From Stentor coeruleus (taxonomy: Eukaryota > Ciliophora > Heterotrichea > Heterotrichida > Stentoridae): a DNA stretch of 64,000 nucleotides. Every line of letters begins with the position of its first letter. The first letter of the stretch is position 1. The stretch is taken from NCBI GenBank assembly GCA_001970955.1, contig MPUH01000075.1:54936-118935 (forward strand), given 5' to 3'. The notes beneath the pieces were generated by a model that had not been told where the DNA came from, did no database searches, and saw only the letters and a program-made list of their open reading frames with translations. A program made the translations under genes and the position numbers. This document shows, piece after piece, positions 60,235 to 64,000 of the stretch.

Positions 60235-61062
60235 CTATTTGCCTTTGGGTTTGGCTAAGTCTGAGAGAAATCCTTGTTTGATCCTCACACCTTGAGCTGG
60301 GGAAAGAGCTAGGTAGTCAGAGTTTTTACTTGGGTTTGATATATTGTTGGTATTTTTCATAGCTGGGCCACTTGGTGCTGGCTTAGTAAAGTCTTTCCCT
60401 TTCAATAACATAGCCAACGATTCTGTTTCAACATTCTGTGAATCAAGTCTTCCTAAGCTACTCGCAGTTTTAAGACTATGAGTTTTTTCATTCTGCATTT
60501 TCCCATTTGCCGGCTTCTTTTCCTGTACTTTCGGTCCAGATGGTGGCCTTACATCAAATTCCTGTTGTTCAACTTTTTTCGGTTTAAAAGTACACCCATT
60601 AAGTTCTTGGTCTTTTTTAGCTTTTCTCTGTTCTTCAAGTTTTTTATCTTTCTGTTCTTTCCAGTATTTAGAACGCTCTTGGACGTTCATTGATTTTAGA
60701 TCTGGTGGTGGTGGGGTTGGGTCTTCGAATTTTTCAAGTTGTTTTAATATATTAACTGATATTCTCACAGGCTCTTGGACTGGCTCATAAGCTTTATCTT
60801 CATGTCTTTCTTCATGTTTAGTTATGATGTCTAATCTTTCCCTTTTAAGATTCTCAGCAATTTTTCGTGACTTTTCGTTGATTTGTGGGACTGAGCGCAT
60901 TTCTTTCATGTCATGAGCTTTTTGCTTGATCTTCAGGGTGTTGATTCGGGCAGAACTACTTACACCATGGTCTGCCAAGGTGTTAACTCGATTTGATGAA
61001 GAGGACTTTTTTAAATTAGATGATGGCTTTATGCCTATGAACGCGTAAATATCGTCATCCAT
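60235..61062 (-). CDS. Unknown charged protein with CTFKPK motif
   Basis: A 275-aa protein, highly charged and probably disordered or helical. An N-terminal MDDDIYAFIGIKPS is followed by Lys/Ser-rich sequence. A long helix at about 125-158 (ERSKYWKEQKDKKLEEQRKA) leads into NGCTFKPKKV, a 'TFKP' motif common in protist cytoskeletal proteins. The C-terminus contains DYLALSPAQGVRIKQGFLSD. No known family. Start ATG at 61062. Confidence 0.6.
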   Translation of the reverse strand: MDDDIYAFIGIKPSSNLKKSSSSNRVNTLADHGVSSSARINTLKIKQKAHDMKEMRSVPQINEKSRKIAENLKRERLDIITKHEERHEDKAYEPVQEPVRISVNILKQLEKFEDPTPPPPDLKSMNVQERSKYWKEQKDKKLEEQRKAKKDQELNGCTFKPKKVEQQEFDVRPPSGPKVQEKKPANGKMQNEKTHSLKTASSLGRLDSQNVETESLAMLLKGKDFTKPAPSGPAMKNTNNISNPSKNSDYLALSPAQGVRIKQGFLSDLAKPKGK

Positions 61063-62272
61063 GTTTTATATAGCTTTCAGGTATGGGAAAATTAATATAT
61101 GATATGACTGGATAGGATTAGATAGATATTATATATTAAGAAGCAATACTGACTATGAAAATGATGACGAAGAAAAGGAATTGGGGTAAAATGTATATGA
61201 AGGTTTTGAAAAAATTTAAATTTGTAAAGGGCGAAAAATATGCTTGGATGATAAAGATGAGTAGGATTGTGTGAAAATTATGGTTTGTGTTGAAAGATAA
61301 TATTATCTTTTAGAGTAAAAATACTTTATAGAGTTGAATGAAATAAAATTTATTTAAAATGGGTCTTTTTATGTATTTAATTTAATTAAGTCTTTTTGAA
61401 GGATTGATTGTGTTATGGAATTTATTAAATCATTCTGTAGTTGGTATTGTATTAAAAGTGGAAATAAAAAAGTATTAAAGAAAATTAAAAATTATAGGAA
61501 GCTCTTAAGATATAGAAATAAAATTTTTATCTGATGTTGAAGTACGTAAAATTATCCTATTAGATTTTATGCTTTAAATTGACAGGAAACAAAACACAAA
61601 ACTGCTAAAATTCATATATAAAATTGTAAATACAAAATATGTAAATTTAAATTGTTTTTCATATGTGTAATACAATAACATGTATTTAAACCCAAGTAAC
61701 AAACATGAAATAATAATCATCATAAAAAAAACAATTAAAACCTTTCCATAAATTAACACCTAACTAAAACTTCATATAATTAAATGACACAAAAACTCAA
61801 TCTTCTTTACTCTTATACCCTATATTTTCTCCATATACCCTATCTTCATACAAATCTCTAACTAAAACCTATCATAAACATCATCCACTATAACAATTCT
61901 CAATAAGTTATAATCCCATAATATTCATTTTTTTTTTCAAATAAATACTCCAATCAACTATCAATCATAAAAAATCATCTCTTACCTACACTACACTATT
62001 CAAAAAACATAAAATCCTCAACACAAAAACCCCATCACAAACTCTCAACCTATTTTTCATATAATCCTACAATTCCCACTATCTAAAAATCCTTTCACTC
62101 ACACAAATTTTCCTAACCCAAATCAATATCCACAGTTTTTTCTTCAAAATCATTACAATAAAGCCCATTCAATAGTTTCTAAATAAAATCTTATCTAAAT
62201 CCTTTTAAAAAAAGTCTTCTCAAAGCTGAAGCAAAACTATAGTAATAATTACCAATCAATACTTTAAAAAAT
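61063..62272. other. Long divergent spacer with extreme G/C strand asymmetry
   Basis: About 1.2 kb without a gene. 61063-61300 is G-rich; 61801-62160 holds only two G in 360 bases. Short frames here are chance. Confidence 0.6.
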
Positions 62273-63490
62273 ATGTCAGACCAAAAGCTCTGGGAAAGAC
62301 TTTTAAGGGATTCAAGCCAAAGTAAGCGAGTTAGAGAAGGAAATCTTATCCTTGTAGGTCGTAAAGGTTCAGGGTCAAGGGCCTTGATTTCATCATTGCA
62401 AAAGGGTCCAGGAAGTCTAGGTAAAAACACAAGGTTTACTCAGCTTATAACCCCAGATGACCCGGAGCCAATGAGTTGCCCTTTACAATACTCATACATA
62501 AACTCAAAAGATATAAGCGATCCTCAGTCAGACAAAATCTCCAAAGTTAACATTTATACACTAGAACTCCCAGAGCTCAAGACTTTATTAGAATTTGCCT
62601 TAAACACTAAAACATTAGACAAAACCATGTTTGGCATAGTTCTTGATTGGGAGCAACCTTGGCGTTTTACTCAAGATTTAGAAATGTGGATTGATATTTG
62701 GCATGAAATGCTAGGGAAAGTTGTCAGCAGCCTGCCATTAGAAGAGCAGGACAGTCTGATAAAAAGTGTTGAGGATTATGTAAAATCTTATAGAGACCCA
62801 GAAAGCACTGTAGAAATCCCAGAAAACCTACAAGATATACCTTTAGCAGAAGGAGTGCTTGAGGTTAATATGGGTGTACCTATTGTGGTTATTTGTTGTA
62901 AAAGTGATTTGGTATGGTCTGTAGATAAAAACCGTGACCAAAATGAAAGGATTCTTGATATAGCACTTAAAACTTTAAGGGAATTCTGTGTGACTTATGG
63001 GGCAAGTTTGTTTTATACATCAAGTAAAAATAGTGCAAATGTAGGAGTTATATATGATTATATCATGCATAGAATATATGGTTTTCCTTTCAAGCACAAG
63101 TCACAAATTGTCACCAGAGATCAGATTTTCATCCCTTCCGGATGGGATTCTGCAAGTCTTATTAAACAAACAGACTATTTAGGTAGTGAAAAACAATTCC
63201 AAGACTATCTATCTAAACCTAAAAACCGAGTTACTCAGAAAGAAGAAATTGTCACAACTAGCGACCAAGATTTCCTAGTGCAAATGAAAAGTAAGCTAGA
63301 AAAATCTGTAAATGATACAGTGAAGAAAATCTCTCTTATAGTTAACAAACCTGCTGTAGGAGGAGAAATCACGCTTGCCCCAGTCGAACATGCACCAGAA
63401 CCTGTTTCTAGAGGCGGGTCACAAATTAAACTTCAGGAATTCTATCAAATGCTACTTGAAAAAGGAAACAAAGAAAACAGAGATAGCTAA
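62273..63490 (+). CDS. DYNC1LI1: Cytoplasmic dynein light intermediate chain
   Basis: A 405-aa protein. The Ras-like G-domain fold of dynein light intermediate chains is about 22-285: NLILVGRKGSGSRALI (P-loop position), LQYSYINSKDI, IYTLELPELKTLLEFAL, VLDWEQPWRFTQDLEMWIDI, VPIVVICCKSDLVW, REFCVTYGASLFYTSSKNSA and IYGFPFKHKSQIVTRDQIFI followed by PSGWDSASLI. This order and spacing match DYNC1LI1/2. The P-loop lacks the Walker Lys and Ser/Thr (Ser35-Arg36), so nucleotide binding is doubtful. The C-terminal 100 residues are the adaptor-binding, mostly disordered tail. It binds the dynein heavy chain and cargo adaptors. Confidence 0.9.
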   Translation: MSDQKLWERLLRDSSQSKRVREGNLILVGRKGSGSRALISSLQKGPGSLGKNTRFTQLITPDDPEPMSCPLQYSYINSKDISDPQSDKISKVNIYTLELPELKTLLEFALNTKTLDKTMFGIVLDWEQPWRFTQDLEMWIDIWHEMLGKVVSSLPLEEQDSLIKSVEDYVKSYRDPESTVEIPENLQDIPLAEGVLEVNMGVPIVVICCKSDLVWSVDKNRDQNERILDIALKTLREFCVTYGASLFYTSSKNSANVGVIYDYIMHRIYGFPFKHKSQIVTRDQIFIPSGWDSASLIKQTDYLGSEKQFQDYLSKPKNRVTQKEEIVTTSDQDFLVQMKSKLEKSVNDTVKKISLIVNKPAVGGEITLAPVEHAPEPVSRGGSQIKLQEFYQMLLEKGNKENRDS

Positions 63491-64000
63491 TCCAAATAAA
63501 GTAGTAAAGTTTAAAGTTTAAAGTAGGTGGTAGTTAAGGTGGCATGGTTTAAACCTTGTCCGATCGAGGTTTGTTTGTCCTACGATCTCTTTCTTTAGGC
63601 AGATTCGGTATATTAAACCACTCGTTGTCGCTGGTTATGTGACTCTTTATTTGGTTCAGGAGGTCTTTACTGTTTCTTTTCTTTAGCGTCAAAATGATTG
63701 AGGCAAGTCTTGTGTTCACCTTGTTTTTCTTGAAGAATCCAGCTTGCTTTAGGCATGTCTTGAAGTTCTTATGGTGTTCATAGCAAACTGGACATTTAGT
63801 TCTAGAAGAATTTAATTAATATAAACTACACCCATATGTATTCATCAATAGTTTATTTCTACAATTTACCTCAACTTTCTGATTTATTATCATAATAAAC
63901 ACAAAAAATTGAGCATGTGTTAAACTATCATTAATGAATTTTTATTAAATCTAATATATAAACGATAAAAAGCAATGAATGATATGATTCCATAATTTTA
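63491..64000. other. Right-edge region with a GC-richer island
   Basis: No complete gene. 63540-63815 is about 45% G+C in its left part and carries an open minus-strand frame described separately. 63820-64000 returns to AT-rich sequence with nothing recognised. Confidence 0.5.
63549..63815 (-). CDS. Partial open frame with Cys/His motif in a GC-richer island
   Basis: An open frame of 88 codons ending at the TAA at 63549-63551. It has no ATG and is closed upstream by an in-frame TAA at 63816-63818 with no 15- or 16-nt intron to bridge it. It contains KCPVCYEHHKNFKTCLKQAG, a Cys-x2-Cys...His-His...Cys arrangement that could bind zinc, then a basic helical stretch and NEWFNIPNLPKERDRR. Codons end in C/G far more than in neighbouring genes (AAC, AAG, CTC, CTG, ACC), so it looks foreign to this locus: a mobile-element or transferred-gene remnant is my inference. 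It could also be a 3' exon. Confidence 0.4.
   Translation of the reverse strand, partial: LNSSRTKCPVCYEHHKNFKTCLKQAGFFKKNKVNTRLASIILTLKKRNSKDLLNQIKSHITSDNEWFNIPNLPKERDRRTNKPRSDKV

Noticed and set aside
61574-61759. 61-codon hydrophobic minus-strand frame in the long divergent spacer
   Set aside because: Composition is explained by AT-rich spacer DNA; no start context or homology.
1-64000. tRNA, rRNA, CRISPR arrays and transposase genes
   Set aside because: No tRNA-like cloverleaf with a GTTCGA-type arm, no regularly spaced repeats and no transposase or reverse-transcriptase motifs were seen on reading both strands.

Overview
The window reads as macronuclear DNA of a heterotrichous ciliate, most likely Stentor coeruleus or a close relative. 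The base composition is very AT-rich, genes are single-copy eukaryotic ones packed closely on both strands, and TAA, TAG and TGA all act as stops. Split reading frames are rejoined only by tiny GTA...TAG introns: nine were found (five of 15 nt, three of 16 nt, one of 14 nt). Three single-N junctions flanked by near-identical direct repeats (positions 731, 14907, 35689) look like contig-join artefacts.

Region by region. 0-12.4 kb: an acidic nuclear-type protein, a stand-alone dynein-stalk/microtubule-binding-domain-like protein, an MGCC ankyrin protein, a cyclic-nucleotide-binding + nucleoside-phosphorylase-like fusion, SKP1, a MAEA/GID9 E3 ubiquitin ligase subunit, and a coiled-coil protein with a frame break near its end. 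12.8-24.7 kb: a RING/zinc-finger protein, an EF-hand + WD40 protein, a TBC1D24-like TBC + TLDc protein rebuilt from three exons, a PKA-like AGC kinase split by a 15-nt intron, a doublecortin-type kinase, and a small protein. 25.6-42.2 kb: eight related protein kinases, all beginning Met-Gly-Cys (predicted lipid anchoring); two also carry EF-hands (CDPK architecture) and six do not. The spacers here are unusually long. 43.4-64 kb: a tandem universal-stress-protein gene with three mini-introns, a decayed RBR-type RING gene, RRN3 with a 64-nt duplication at its 3' end, a SAM + leucine-rich-repeat protein, a 1,536-aa CH/armadillo/coiled-coil protein, several coiled-coil or unknown proteins, a CNDP2-type dipeptidase and a dynein light intermediate chain. 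The right edge carries a GC-richer island with an anomalous open frame.

The content fits a large motile ciliate: cilia and microtubule functions (dynein light intermediate chain, MTBD-like protein, EF-WD40, CH/coiled-coil, SAM-LRR), ubiquitin systems (SKP1, MAEA, RING proteins) and a large membrane-targeted kinase repertoire. Apart from the kinase array there is no operon-like logic; neighbours are mixed in orientation and function.

A window-wide structural signal is that DNA just upstream of start codons is nearly G-free on the coding strand, while DNA just downstream of stops is G-rich and C-poor. The skew therefore changes sign at gene edges and outlines genes independently of reading frames.
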